NCBI GenBank assembly: GCA_963678085.1
Contig: OY782680.1
Location: 2,728,001 to 2,792,000 of the forward strand
Reading direction: 5' to 3'
DNA length: 64,000 nt
Source: Aliishimia sp963678085
Lineage (GTDB): Bacteria; Pseudomonadota; Alphaproteobacteria; Rhodobacterales; Rhodobacteraceae
Each line of letters begins with the position of its first letter. Within the stretch, counting starts at the first letter, position 1. The notes under the pieces were generated by a model. It searched no databases and had not been told where the DNA came from. It saw only the letters and a program-made list of their open reading frames with translations. The position numbers were made by a program, and so were the translations under genes. Shown here in pieces: positions 27,587 through 36,630 of this stretch.

Positions 27587-30496
27587 TTATTTGGGGTTTT
27601 GCACCACATAGACAAAGGCCGACGCCGCTGGCAGGCCACAGGACTCCGCGCCGGTTTCGGGGGTGAGTGTCAACACGCCGCTCGACAGCTCTGAAACCGG
27701 GATTTCGATGCGCTCAATCGGCAAAGGCTGCCCCGCTGTGGTATGTGTGTCATATTCCCCATTCGTGCGAAAGAGGACCATGCGCTCGGCTGAGGTAAAG
27801 GGGAGCTTGATCTCAACCGGGGTGCAGCCGGGCTCCCCCGGTTCGGGGTAAAACGGCACGCGCCGCGAAATAACAAATAACGAGACATGATCGCTTGCGC
27901 CTGTCGCATAAGTCTCGACAAGAGGCGCGCCCGAGACGGCTATACGCCGGTTCACCTGCGCAAGATCCGCTCGCGGCACCTCGATGGTTTCCACCTCAAG
28001 CAGCGCGCCTTTGCCGAAATGATTGAGCAATGTGAGCATATCCCAAGACGGATGCGCGACCCCGCCCGCATACCAGCGCGCATGAGAGGTCCAACGCTCG
28101 CCTTCATCAAACATGAAATAGTTCTGTAGCCCAAACCCGCGTTCGCGCTGCGCCAAGAAGGTATCCAAGGTCGCAACGCCAGAGGATTGGCTTTTCATCA
28201 CCTGCTCTTGCTCAAGCGCCTCTTGCGCCGAAACCTTTGCGCCGTTCAAACCGTTCATCACATAGCCCGGCCCCGCCTCATATGTTCCCAGACGCAACGG
28301 CTTTGAGCGATTTGCCAAAAGATCTCTTATGTCGTTTGCGTAGCGATCCGCATTCACAATTGTCGCTTGGCTGACCTGATTGAGCACGTTGAAATAGCTG
28401 GCGCGGGTGCGCGCGGGAAGGCCTTCATCTTCATCCCAGCCGCCATTATACCCAGCAACCATCAGGTAATCAGACGCATTGGGCGCAGCACGCGCCGCCT
28501 CGGTGCCATAGTCAAACCAATTGCGCCCCCCGATCACAAATTGTACTTTTTTCTCAAGCTTCGAGGGCTCCCACCACGGGCTGGCCCGCAGCACCTGCGC
28601 AACCCTTTCTTGGAAAGCGCCGTAAACCGTGCCGCGTGAGACCCTTTGACCCGTGCCCGCATCCGTCATCACAGGAAAGACCCAAGGCGCAAACAGACCA
28701 TTCCAAGTTTCATTGCCCAGCTCAAGATAGAGCCGATCGAAACTGTCGGTCCAGGGCGCGGCTTGCCCTTGCGCCACACGCAGCGCCGCCCAGGGACGCT
28801 CCGCCGGATCGTCGGTTTCAGGGTCAAACGGGGCTGCGAGATATTCAATCAGCCCCTGCCATTCCGCATCGCTAAAATGCGGCTCGATTTGCAGCCAGGG
28901 ATCAACGCCCGCACGCTGCATCATGCTCAGCGTTCGATGCAAAGACGGGTATTGACCGCCGCGCCGCGCCATACCAGAGAGATCCAAAAGCCCGCGCAGA
29001 TCATATGTGTACGTGCCAGTGCGGGCCGTTCCATGGGTTCTAAGAGACGAAATCGCCGATCTGCGCAGCCGATCATATTCGCGCTCGGTAAAATCTTGGA
29101 ACAGAGTATCATCGCGCTGCACCCGCAAATCATCCACATCTACGCGCCCAGGTCCGGTGATCTGAAACACCATTTTGCCGGGCGGGCCTTGAGAGGTTGC
29201 GGCCTCAGGCACCGTAAATGTCGCCGTCACCTTCTGCCACTCTGTTCCATAGGAAAAGGTTTGCATGGGCACCGAGCGCCGATAAGGGCCAGCTAGGTAG
29301 AAATAGGCTTTTCCGGGCCGGTCTCCGCGCAGCCAAGCGGATACGCGATAGACAACACCAGGTTCAAGCACCTGATAGAATTTCTGCCCCACATGGGAAT
29401 GATTATAGGCGTGAAGATCCATGCGCGCTGCTCGGCCAAGCGTTGCACTGAGATAGCTGCGCCCCCCCCAATTGCGCGATGGATCGTTGGGATGTTCTTT
29501 CAGCTCCCAGCGGCGTTGAGGGTCTTCATCAGGCCAAAGCGCCGTCACGGCTCCGCGCAAGGGCCACGCCTCTCTGGCGGACCAAACTCGATCAGAAAGG
29601 AACTGAGAGCGCTCATGCTGGGCAAGATGCTGGCGCACGATCACAAGATCGCCGGCCTTTACCGCATCCCCCGCGCCTGTTGTCTGCAGATAGAGAGACC
29701 GCCCCAGCTTGGGATCACTGCGCATGAAATAGACTGCATAACCAGCAAGCGAGCGGGTGCGGGCCGGAGCCTGCCAACGCAGCGTGATATCACCTGTTGC
29801 GTTGATCTGCGCCACCAGCCCCTTGGGCGGGGCAAGAACCGAGCCCGGCTCTTTATCCGCATCAAAGTTGAACGCCTCCATTGGCAAGCGCTCTGCGCCG
29901 CCGTTTCGGCGTTGGATTTTCTGAGGAATCTGAACCTGGACGGGCTCGGAAAACTCGGACAAATTGCCGTTCGTATCAATCGCGCGGATCGCAACCCATC
30001 TGGCGCGCCCGCCGCGTTCCCAATGACCTAGAAAAACCCGCGCTTCTGTTTCTTGCGCAGGAACGATCTGACCGCCCCGATGCGCCAAGACCCATTGATC
30101 AATCTGATGTCCGCCCTGAGGGACAGAGCCACTGCGCACCTCTCGAAACGCGCCATTTTCCAGCCGCAGGACAGAAATTTCAGCCCCGTCAAACGCGCCG
30201 CTCCGCAATGTGTCAAATTGGCTAAGCGCGTTATAGCTGCTAAGAATGCGCCCCGGCTGATCAAGCGGAGCATCTTCACGCACCGTAAACCATGTGCGAT
30301 ACATCATTGGCTCGAACCCGCCACCGGGCATGAAACGCGAGCCATTGCCAAAAATATCTATGGTCGCAGCCACGGGCGGGGCGGGCGGAGCGATCAGCTT
30401 TGGAAGAACTTCAAATTTGGCTCCCTGCGCCCAGGCAGATACGCCGCTCAGGCATATTGAGGAAACCAAAAGAAAATGCCTGAACCACTTTGCCAT
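27587..30496 (-). CDS. large secreted multidomain glycoside-hydrolase-like protein
   Basis: A 969-residue exported protein with a Sec signal peptide (residues 1-23, SAWA). Parts in order: an N-terminal beta region (about 40-200), a fibronectin III-like stretch (about 222-260, PPKGLVAQINATGDITLRW), a CBM4/9-like beta-sandwich (about 343-460) and a TIM-barrel-like region (about 480-800). The barrel has Glu596 in LYLELGNETWNG, the acid/base motif style of clan GH-A, and Glu740 in RLGTYEAGPGY as possible nucleophile. ATG 30496 has a perfect AGGAGG. It is last in the exopolysaccharide operon and so may trim or cleave that polymer. Exact GH family not recognised. Confidence 0.8.
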   Translation of the reverse strand: MAKWFRHFLLVSSICLSGVSAWAQGAKFEVLPKLIAPPAPPVAATIDIFGNGSRFMPGGGFEPMMYRTWFTVREDAPLDQPGRILSSYNALSQFDTLRSGAFDGAEISVLRLENGAFREVRSGSVPQGGHQIDQWVLAHRGGQIVPAQETEARVFLGHWERGGRARWVAIRAIDTNGNLSEFSEPVQVQIPQKIQRRNGGAERLPMEAFNFDADKEPGSVLAPPKGLVAQINATGDITLRWQAPARTRSLAGYAVYFMRSDPKLGRSLYLQTTGAGDAVKAGDLVIVRQHLAQHERSQFLSDRVWSAREAWPLRGAVTALWPDEDPQRRWELKEHPNDPSRNWGGRSYLSATLGRAARMDLHAYNHSHVGQKFYQVLEPGVVYRVSAWLRGDRPGKAYFYLAGPYRRSVPMQTFSYGTEWQKVTATFTVPEAATSQGPPGKMVFQITGPGRVDVDDLRVQRDDTLFQDFTEREYDRLRRSAISSLRTHGTARTGTYTYDLRGLLDLSGMARRGGQYPSLHRTLSMMQRAGVDPWLQIEPHFSDAEWQGLIEYLAAPFDPETDDPAERPWAALRVAQGQAAPWTDSFDRLYLELGNETWNGLFAPWVFPVMTDAGTGQRVSRGTVYGAFQERVAQVLRASPWWEPSKLEKKVQFVIGGRNWFDYGTEAARAAPNASDYLMVAGYNGGWDEDEGLPARTRASYFNVLNQVSQATIVNADRYANDIRDLLANRSKPLRLGTYEAGPGYVMNGLNGAKVSAQEALEQEQVMKSQSSGVATLDTFLAQRERGFGLQNYFMFDEGERWTSHARWYAGGVAHPSWDMLTLLNHFGKGALLEVETIEVPRADLAQVNRRIAVSGAPLVETYATGASDHVSLFVISRRVPFYPEPGEPGCTPVEIKLPFTSAERMVLFRTNGEYDTHTTAGQPLPIERIEIPVSELSSGVLTLTPETGAESCGLPAASAFVYVVQNPK

Positions 30497-30513
30497 AAAA
30501 CCTCCTAAAAACC

Positions 30514-31590
30514 TTATGCTGCACCTTTGGCGAGCGATAAAAGCAACGCCTCAAACCGGTTTGATGATGCCTTTGCACTGTTATTCTCTGCCATGGTGCG
30601 ACATGCCTTTGAATACCCGTCCCAATCTTTTGCAGAGATCTGAGCCATGTCAACAATCGCATCGGCAAAGGCCTCAGGCTCGGCAGGTAAAAGCTGGCCG
30701 GTTTGCCCTGGAATGACCAAATCCTCTGCCGCCCCCGCGCGCGTCGCCAGAACCGGAGTTCCACAAGCCATCGCTTCCAACAAAGGCAGCCCAAACCCTT
30801 CGCTGAGGCTTGGAAACAGCCACATATCACAGCGCGCATAAATCGCTGGGATCTCACTTTGGGGTGGCTTGACATGCAGCTCGAACCAATCGGGTAGCGT
30901 GTGCTGTAAAGGATGAGCCGTAAAGACGGTTGCGGTTAAATCGGGTTGGCTGAGTTTAGCGCGCTTTAGCGCCTCAATGGCCAAAGCGACATTCTTGCGT
31001 GGGGCAACAGAATACAAAAACCCGACCCGAGCTGCGGGGCCTTTTTGACGCTCAGGCGCTGTGAAATGGCCGATATCCACCCCGTTGAGAGCCGTATATG
31101 CGGGCTGATCATAGCGGCGCTGCATCTCATCTGTCAGCCATTGTGCGACGGTGATCTTATGGCTGGGCATGCGGTAAACCGCTTCGACCCGGTCGATCGG
31201 GAGATGCGGGAAAACCTCATGATCTTGAATGAAATGCACAACGCGCCCTTTACACTCTGGCAGCCCTTGCGTCCATTCCATGGTTTCCCACCAGGTGCAG
31301 ATGAGAATATCCGCATCTGGCAGCTCTCGCGGGTTAAGCGGGCCAATCCCGTAGGGGAGCATGTGCTTTTGCATGGGCGCATGGTCAAAATACCCCCTGC
31401 CTGGGGGGGCATCCACATGACCTCTGCGCCAACGACGCAGACGCTCACGCAGCCCGAGCGGGGCTGGCTTGCGACTGACCAAGGTGACCTCGTGCCCTTG
31501 ATCGTGCAAATGCTGAGCATGTTGGCCAACCACACGCAGCCCACCAGAGAGCCCCTGAAATGTCGGAACTAAAAAGGTGATCTTCATCAA
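30514..31590 (-). CDS. glycosyltransferase family 4 (GT-B)
   Basis: A 358-residue cytoplasmic GT-B glycosyltransferase. N-terminal Rossmann start: FLVPTFQGLSGGLRVVGQH. C-terminal nucleotide-sugar site: CDMWLFPSLSEGFGLPLLEA, then MACGTPVLATRAGAAEDLV, with the E-x7-E motif (EGFGLPLLE). This is the retaining GT4 pattern. It overlaps the pyruvyl transferase gene by four bases and is followed 17 bases later by the glycosidase-like gene. It probably adds one sugar to the lipid-linked exopolysaccharide repeat unit; donor unknown. Confidence 0.9.
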   Translation of the reverse strand: MMKITFLVPTFQGLSGGLRVVGQHAQHLHDQGHEVTLVSRKPAPLGLRERLRRWRRGHVDAPPGRGYFDHAPMQKHMLPYGIGPLNPRELPDADILICTWWETMEWTQGLPECKGRVVHFIQDHEVFPHLPIDRVEAVYRMPSHKITVAQWLTDEMQRRYDQPAYTALNGVDIGHFTAPERQKGPAARVGFLYSVAPRKNVALAIEALKRAKLSQPDLTATVFTAHPLQHTLPDWFELHVKPPQSEIPAIYARCDMWLFPSLSEGFGLPLLEAMACGTPVLATRAGAAEDLVIPGQTGQLLPAEPEAFADAIVDMAQISAKDWDGYSKACRTMAENNSAKASSNRFEALLLSLAKGAA

Positions 31591-32714
31591 TTCGGCTGCA
31601 CTTTGGGAAGATCCAGCACACGGGCCAAAGCCTGGCGCTGGCGCATTTGGAAATAGGGAATCGCTGAGAAATTATCGAATTGGGCCGCCTCTGTCCCCAT
31701 CATAGAAAGCGCCCCTTGCGCTAGGTTCACATCACCAAAAGCATAGCCGTAATGACCCGCGCTTTGGGATTTCGGCGGGGCCTGAGGCAGAACAAAATCG
31801 CCCCATCCCACTGTTTCGGCAAAGCCCTGCACTTTGGGGTGGTAGGAAAGCGCAACAAAAGGCGTACGCTGAGCAAAGCTCATGACGCAGCCATGTAGAC
31901 GCATCGAGATATTTAGCAGCGATCCGGCGTAGAGCGCCGCCACATGACCTGGATCGACGGCTTCGCGCTGCATAAAGACCTCTTGCACGGGATGGCCGGC
32001 AGATCTCAGTCGCTGCGCAACCGCGCGGTGTAGCTCGATATCCTTGCCTTGCAGCTGGGAAATCGGGGCAAGAACCACTGTCGCGCCTATGGCTTTGGAC
32101 AGAGCACCCGCCTCGGCCGCGATCCAATCCAGAAATGCTGTATCGCTCCAGGTATCGCCCAAGGTAATGCAAAAATAGCGCGCAGGCAGCGTGAGCGTCA
32201 CGGGCAAAGGCTTTGCAGGCAAGGACAGAACAATATCCCCAACCGTGCGTATCTTTTTGCCGGGCAGCAAATCTGACAGCGCCTCGGCCGAGAATTCATC
32301 GCGCACAAAGACCTCTGAATGATCCTCAAAGGCCCGAGCAATCGCGCGGCGGATACGCCAGGGGTAACGCACAGAGTGATCCGTGGAAATTGCAAAGGCG
32401 CGGATCGGAAATCGTCCATATTGTTTGGATACAGACACCATGCGCAACAGGCAGGCATTCTCTTTTGGCTCTACGATACCGCCCCCGCAGAGCACCATAG
32501 GATGCGTGGCCGCCTGTTTCAGTGCGTCGCTGCCCCCATCCGGGGTATAGACAATTCCCCCCATATCAGCGGCGCGGTATCTGCTCACCGGCGTGACCTC
32601 TGCCTGCCAGCCCAGCGAGTGCATCAAAGCTGCAAAAGCCGCAGGAACCGCCTCATCACCGACATTTCCAAAGCCAAAGGAGCCGAAAACCGAGATTTCT
32701 TGTTTAGATGGCAT
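31587..32714 (-). CDS. polysaccharide pyruvyl transferase family protein
   Basis: A 375-residue member of the CsaB/WcaK-type pyruvyl transferase family, which adds ketal pyruvate from PEP to sugars in surface polymers. Motifs are SFGFGNVGDEAVPAAF near the N terminus, LCGGGIVEPKE and the C-terminal SMRLHGCVMSFAQ. I start at ATG 32714 (MPSKQEI), behind GGGGATAAG; an upstream extension lies in the preceding gene. Pyruvylation would make the polymer acidic. It overlaps the glycosyltransferase start. Confidence 0.88.
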   Translation of the reverse strand: MPSKQEISVFGSFGFGNVGDEAVPAAFAALMHSLGWQAEVTPVSRYRAADMGGIVYTPDGGSDALKQAATHPMVLCGGGIVEPKENACLLRMVSVSKQYGRFPIRAFAISTDHSVRYPWRIRRAIARAFEDHSEVFVRDEFSAEALSDLLPGKKIRTVGDIVLSLPAKPLPVTLTLPARYFCITLGDTWSDTAFLDWIAAEAGALSKAIGATVVLAPISQLQGKDIELHRAVAQRLRSAGHPVQEVFMQREAVDPGHVAALYAGSLLNISMRLHGCVMSFAQRTPFVALSYHPKVQGFAETVGWGDFVLPQAPPKSQSAGHYGYAFGDVNLAQGALSMMGTEAAQFDNFSAIPYFQMRQRQALARVLDLPKVQPN

Positions 32715-32725
32715 CTTATCCCCGC

Positions 32726-34066
32726 TTACACAACATACAGATAATAAAGCGTCACGCCCACCAAAACTGCCCCTATGACAATCAAATCCGAGCGAATAGG
32801 TAAATCCGCATGGATCTTGCGCACCCGCCAGATTACCATCACAGACGTGGCAATTGGCGAGAGCGCCACTGCCAACACCGCCGCCTCTATCCCAAGAGCA
32901 AAATAGCACAGCGGCACGAGCACAACCAGCGCGATTGCACTTGCGGCAACAGAAATCATGATATCCGCGCTTTTGCCCTCTGCCAGCAACATCGAGCCCA
33001 AAGGCAATTGCCGACGCACCAGAAAGCGGAAACTGAGCAAGGTGAGAAACACCCCGCCAGGAAGGTAGCTTTCAGGATATAGCAGACCGATCAGCCAAGG
33101 CCCCCCAAAGAACAGCCCGACAAACGTCACGAGCGTGGCCAGATCATAAACCCGCCGGAACTTGGCGAGCACCTCTGGAAAGCTGCTCCGCGCTGTGCGC
33201 AAAGTCTCTGAAAAGGCGGGATACATCACGTGTTCGGCCAAGCGATTAAAGACCATCGCCCCGGTTTGCAGCCAAAGCGCTGCGATTGTATAAAACCCAA
33301 AAGCGGTCACATCCAGAAAAGCGCCCATCAAGAAGCGATCTCCTTGATTAACCACAAATCCCGCAAGCGAGCCCCCAATAAGCCAGCGCCCAAAAACCCA
33401 AAGATCGCTGACAACTTTGCGATCCCAAGCCAGTTGCATGCGCGGTGCGCGAAAGATTAAATGGGTAAACACCATCCGCAGGCATGCACCGCTTAACATC
33501 CCCAAAAGCAGAACCCACACGCTCGCTTGGATCTGCGCAAACCCCAGCATGAGCGCGAGCGTGATCAGCTGAGCCCCCACTTCGATCATCGCAATCCGGT
33601 GCTGGTGCAGATTACGCGCATCGACATGCATAGCTGTGCTTTCAAATCCGCGAAAGACGATCGCTAGGGATGACGCCGCCAGAAGCCCCGGCAGATCAGG
33701 GTGGGCATAAACACTCTTGCCGCCCGCAAGCACAGGCTGGGCGAGCCAAAAACCAAGAGCACAGAGCAGCACAATTCCCGCCAGCACCGCGCCGCGCAGA
33801 ATTTGCACGGTCCAAGCGACCCGCAAAAACAAAGGATCATCTCCGCGCTTGTCACGCACAATGCTCTGGCGGATGCCGATATCGGACATCAGCTCCACGA
33901 ACATTTGAAACGCGACAACGATTGCCATCAGCCCGAAAACCTCGGGCAACAAAAGCTGGGCCATGATCAAATTGGTGATCAAGGCAATACCCCGTTGAAC
34001 CAGGACATTGCCCCCTAACCATGCCGCCGCAAGCACCGAGCGCGCTTCTAGAGATTTATGCGCCAC
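32726..34066 (-). CDS. oligosaccharide flippase, Wzx-like
   Basis: A 446-residue polysaccharide-transport protein of the MOP superfamily with about twelve hydrophobic segments. The first is preceded by the charged segment AHKSLEARSVLAAAWLGGN, and MAQLLLPEVFGLMAIVVAFQ is typical of the Wzx/RfbX type. It should move lipid-linked oligosaccharide across the inner membrane. GTG 34066 follows GGAG located in the end of galE. No Wzy polymerase or Wza/Wzc export gene is within the window, so the system is incomplete here. Confidence 0.88.
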   Translation of the reverse strand: MAHKSLEARSVLAAAWLGGNVLVQRGIALITNLIMAQLLLPEVFGLMAIVVAFQMFVELMSDIGIRQSIVRDKRGDDPLFLRVAWTVQILRGAVLAGIVLLCALGFWLAQPVLAGGKSVYAHPDLPGLLAASSLAIVFRGFESTAMHVDARNLHQHRIAMIEVGAQLITLALMLGFAQIQASVWVLLLGMLSGACLRMVFTHLIFRAPRMQLAWDRKVVSDLWVFGRWLIGGSLAGFVVNQGDRFLMGAFLDVTAFGFYTIAALWLQTGAMVFNRLAEHVMYPAFSETLRTARSSFPEVLAKFRRVYDLATLVTFVGLFFGGPWLIGLLYPESYLPGGVFLTLLSFRFLVRRQLPLGSMLLAEGKSADIMISVAASAIALVVLVPLCYFALGIEAAVLAVALSPIATSVMVIWRVRKIHADLPIRSDLIVIGAVLVGVTLYYLYVV

Positions 34067-34072
34067 GAAGCG

Positions 34073-35065
34073 TCACTCCGCCCCGGTATACCCGTTTGAG
34101 TGCGCTTGATGCCAGGCCCAGGCGGTTTCAACGATCTCGCTCAGGCTCTGATATTTCGGGGCCCAGCCCAGTTCGGCTTTGATCTTTGCGGGGGCGGCCA
34201 CCAAGACATCTGGATCCCCGGCCCGTCGCGGTGCCTCTTGCGCAGCAATCGGGTGGCCGCACGCCGCCTCACAAGCCGCAATCACCTCTTTCACCGAATA
34301 GCCCCGGCCCGTGCCGATATTATAAGCGGCACGCGTTTCCGCCTCGGTTGCCTCAATCGCCAAGAGATGCGCCGAGGCAAGATCATCCACATGCACATAG
34401 TCGCGAATACAAGTGCCATCAGGCGTGTCGTAATCGGTGCCAAAGATTTTGATCCCATCGCGCTGGCCCAAAGCAACTTGGAAAATCAACGGGATCAGAT
34501 GTGTTTCAGGGTTATGCGCTTCGCCGAACCGGCCCGACGGGCAAGCCCCCGATGCGTTGAAATAGCGCAAAAGCGTGAAACCAAAGCCATAAGCGTCAGC
34601 AAAATCGCGGATCATCCACTCTACAGCCATCTTAGAGCAGGCATAGGGGTTCATTGGGATTTGCGGGGTGTTCTCATCCATCGGCTTGCCCGCCCCTGCA
34701 AAGCCATAGGTCGAGCAGGTTGAGGAAAACAGCAGTCTGCGAACCCCTGCCCCCCGCATGGCATTGAGCACAGAACGCGTGCCCTCTACATTGTTGCGAT
34801 AGTAAAGATCAGGATCAACCGTGCTTTCCCCCACATTGGTCGACGCCGCAAAATGCATCACCGCTTCAGCCTCAAACTCTTGCATGGTTTGAGTGAGCAG
34901 GCCGGTATCCGCAATATCCCCGACGACCAAAGGCGCCCCATCAACTGACGCGGCATGCCCTTCGCTCAGATTATCATAGGCCAGAACCTCATGGCCTGCC
35001 GCTTTGATATGCCGCAATGCCGCGCTGCCAACATATCCTGCACCGCCAGTTATCAAAATACGCAT
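34073..35065 (-). CDS. galE: UDP-glucose 4-epimerase
   Basis: A 330-residue short-chain dehydrogenase-fold epimerase interconverting UDP-glucose and UDP-galactose. NAD-binding ILITGGAGYVGSAALRHI, the catalytic Ser-Ser-Thr in LLFSSTCSTYG, and YACSKMAVEWMIRD (YxxxK; Tyr-x3-Lys pair) are present, with the C-terminal VAAPAKIKAELGW. It is the first gene of the minus-strand exopolysaccharide unit and supplies UDP-galactose. The flippase gene starts 6 bases past its stop. Confidence 0.93.
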   Translation of the reverse strand: MRILITGGAGYVGSAALRHIKAAGHEVLAYDNLSEGHAASVDGAPLVVGDIADTGLLTQTMQEFEAEAVMHFAASTNVGESTVDPDLYYRNNVEGTRSVLNAMRGAGVRRLLFSSTCSTYGFAGAGKPMDENTPQIPMNPYACSKMAVEWMIRDFADAYGFGFTLLRYFNASGACPSGRFGEAHNPETHLIPLIFQVALGQRDGIKIFGTDYDTPDGTCIRDYVHVDDLASAHLLAIEATEAETRAAYNIGTGRGYSVKEVIAACEAACGHPIAAQEAPRRAGDPDVLVAAPAKIKAELGWAPKYQSLSEIVETAWAWHQAHSNGYTGAE

Positions 35066-35265
35066 TGGCTTCTTTCTCCCGCTTCCTATCGCTCAAGCAA
35101 TAAGCCCGCCTTCTACAGCAAGAGACACAGCAAAAAACCCGTTTTTGTTCAACATGGCTCTTTTATTGTGTCTTATTTTCGAAAATCATACCCAAGCTCG
35201 CCCCCCTCCTTTGCAGCTGCGGCAAGCCTGTGTAAAGAGCAAGGACATATCTAAGGGATTTGCCC

Positions 35266-35391
35266 ATGAAACTCGCGATGATCGGAACGCGCAAGCAAGC
35301 CTGGGTGCTGGCCTACCAAATGCAAGGGGTGCCGAACATACGGGCTTTGGAACCTATCGCTCTTGACCCTATGCTGCTGGAAATAACGTAA
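35266..35391 (+). pseudogene. short ORF, possible remnant of a nucleotide-sugar dehydrogenase
   Basis: A 41-codon frame in the 338-base gap between galE and rfbB, with a plausible AAGGGA ribosome site. Its first residues, MKLAMIGT, match the usual N terminus of UDP-glucose 6-dehydrogenase, but the Rossmann glycine motif does not follow; instead it reads RKQAWVLAYQMQG. Either a deletion joined the start of a ugd-like gene to unrelated sequence, or it is a chance frame. It ends 12 bases before rfbB. The remainder of the gap holds the divergent promoters. Confidence 0.3.
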
Positions 35392-35403
35392 AGGATTGTA
35401 AAT

Positions 35404-36444
35404 ATGAAACTGCTGGTAACTGGGGGCGCGGGGTTTATTGGCTCTGCCGTGGTGCGTCTGGCTGTGGCGCGCGGATATGAGGTTGTCAATCTCGACGCGC
35501 TCACCTATGCGGCCTGCCTTGAGAATGTTGCCAGCGTCGCGCAAAGCCCGCTTTATACCTTTGAGCAAGCTGATATCCGCCGCCGCGCCGCCCTTGATAC
35601 GATCTTTGCCAAGCACAAACCAAATGCCGTGATGCATTTGGCCGCTGAAAGCCACGTAGATCGCTCCATCGACGGGCCCGGCGATTTCATCGAAACCAAT
35701 ATCACCGGCACGTATAATATGCTGGAGGCGGCGCGCAGCTATTGGACACAAGCGGGCAAGCCCGACAGTTTTCGTTTTCACCATATCTCCACGGATGAGG
35801 TCTTTGGCTCCCTTGGCCCAACTGGCATGTTCACCGAAGAGACCCCCTACGATCCACGCTCCCCCTATTCAGCCAGTAAGGCCAGCTCGGACCATCTCGT
35901 GCGCGCCTGGGCCGAGACCTATGGGCTGCCTGTGGTGCTCACCAATTGCTCGAATAACTATGGCCCCTATCACTTTCCCGAAAAGCTAATCCCGGTGGTG
36001 ATCCTGAACGCGCTGGCCGGTAAAGAGCTGCCGATCTATGGCGATGGCTCCAATATCCGCGACTGGCTCTATGTGGAGGATCATGCGGATGCGCTGCTGC
36101 TTGTGCTGCAAAAGGGCGAGCTGGGCCGCAGCTACAATATCGGCGGCGAGAATGAGCGCACGAATTTAGAGCTGGTCAAAACGCTTTGCACAATCCTTGA
36201 TGAGCTCAACCCAAAAGAGAGCGGCTCTTATGCGGATCAAATCACCTTTGTCACCGACCGCCCCGGCCATGATGCGCGCTATGCGATTGACCCGACCCGC
36301 ATCCGCAATGAACTGGGCTGGCGCCCCTCTGTCACAGTCGAAGAGGGCTTGCGCAAAACGGTAGAATGGTATCTGGCAAATGAAGCGTGGTGGAAGCCCC
36401 TGCAAGCGCGCAAAGGCGTGGGCGAGCGGCTCGGCAAAGCTTAA
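35404..36444 (+). CDS. rfbB: dTDP-glucose 4,6-dehydratase
   Basis: A 346-residue extended SDR enzyme converting dTDP-glucose to dTDP-4-keto-6-deoxyglucose. It shows LLVTGGAGFIGSAVVRLA, the family stretch HLAAESHVDRSIDGP, the active-site HISTDEVFGSLG (Thr, Asp, Glu) and YSASKASSDHLVRAW (Tyr-x3-Lys). rfbA, rfbC and rfbD, which normally accompany it, are not next to it. The downstream flank is AT-rich and lacks an obvious partner, so the cluster may have been truncated here. Divergent from galE. Confidence 0.94.
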   Translation: MKLLVTGGAGFIGSAVVRLAVARGYEVVNLDALTYAACLENVASVAQSPLYTFEQADIRRRAALDTIFAKHKPNAVMHLAAESHVDRSIDGPGDFIETNITGTYNMLEAARSYWTQAGKPDSFRFHHISTDEVFGSLGPTGMFTEETPYDPRSPYSASKASSDHLVRAWAETYGLPVVLTNCSNNYGPYHFPEKLIPVVILNALAGKELPIYGDGSNIRDWLYVEDHADALLLVLQKGELGRSYNIGGENERTNLELVKTLCTILDELNPKESGSYADQITFVTDRPGHDARYAIDPTRIRNELGWRPSVTVEEGLRKTVEWYLANEAWWKPLQARKGVGERLGKA

Positions 36445-36630
36445 CCTGAGCTGCACCCCACTATTTGATATATCTTAATGTGTTGATGCATATTCTCCCC
36501 TTGAAGAGCTACAAGGCACCCTTTTCGGGGAGAGATAAGCTATGACACGCGCAATCTACTAGGGAACCTGTAAAATAGCGCCACGAACTGGGCACAATTG
36601 CAATATCGCGTAAACAAAACGGAGGAAACC
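36445..36630 (+). other. AT-rich intergenic segment with a tiny ORF
   Basis: This stretch between rfbB and the next gene has a spaced inverted repeat TCTCCCC/GGGGAGA (about 36494-36535). Immediately after it comes a six-codon frame at 36542-36562 (MTRAIY, stop) with a good ribosome site. The tiny frame could be the broken start of a lost rfb gene or a leader peptide. Neither is demonstrable. Confidence 0.4.
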
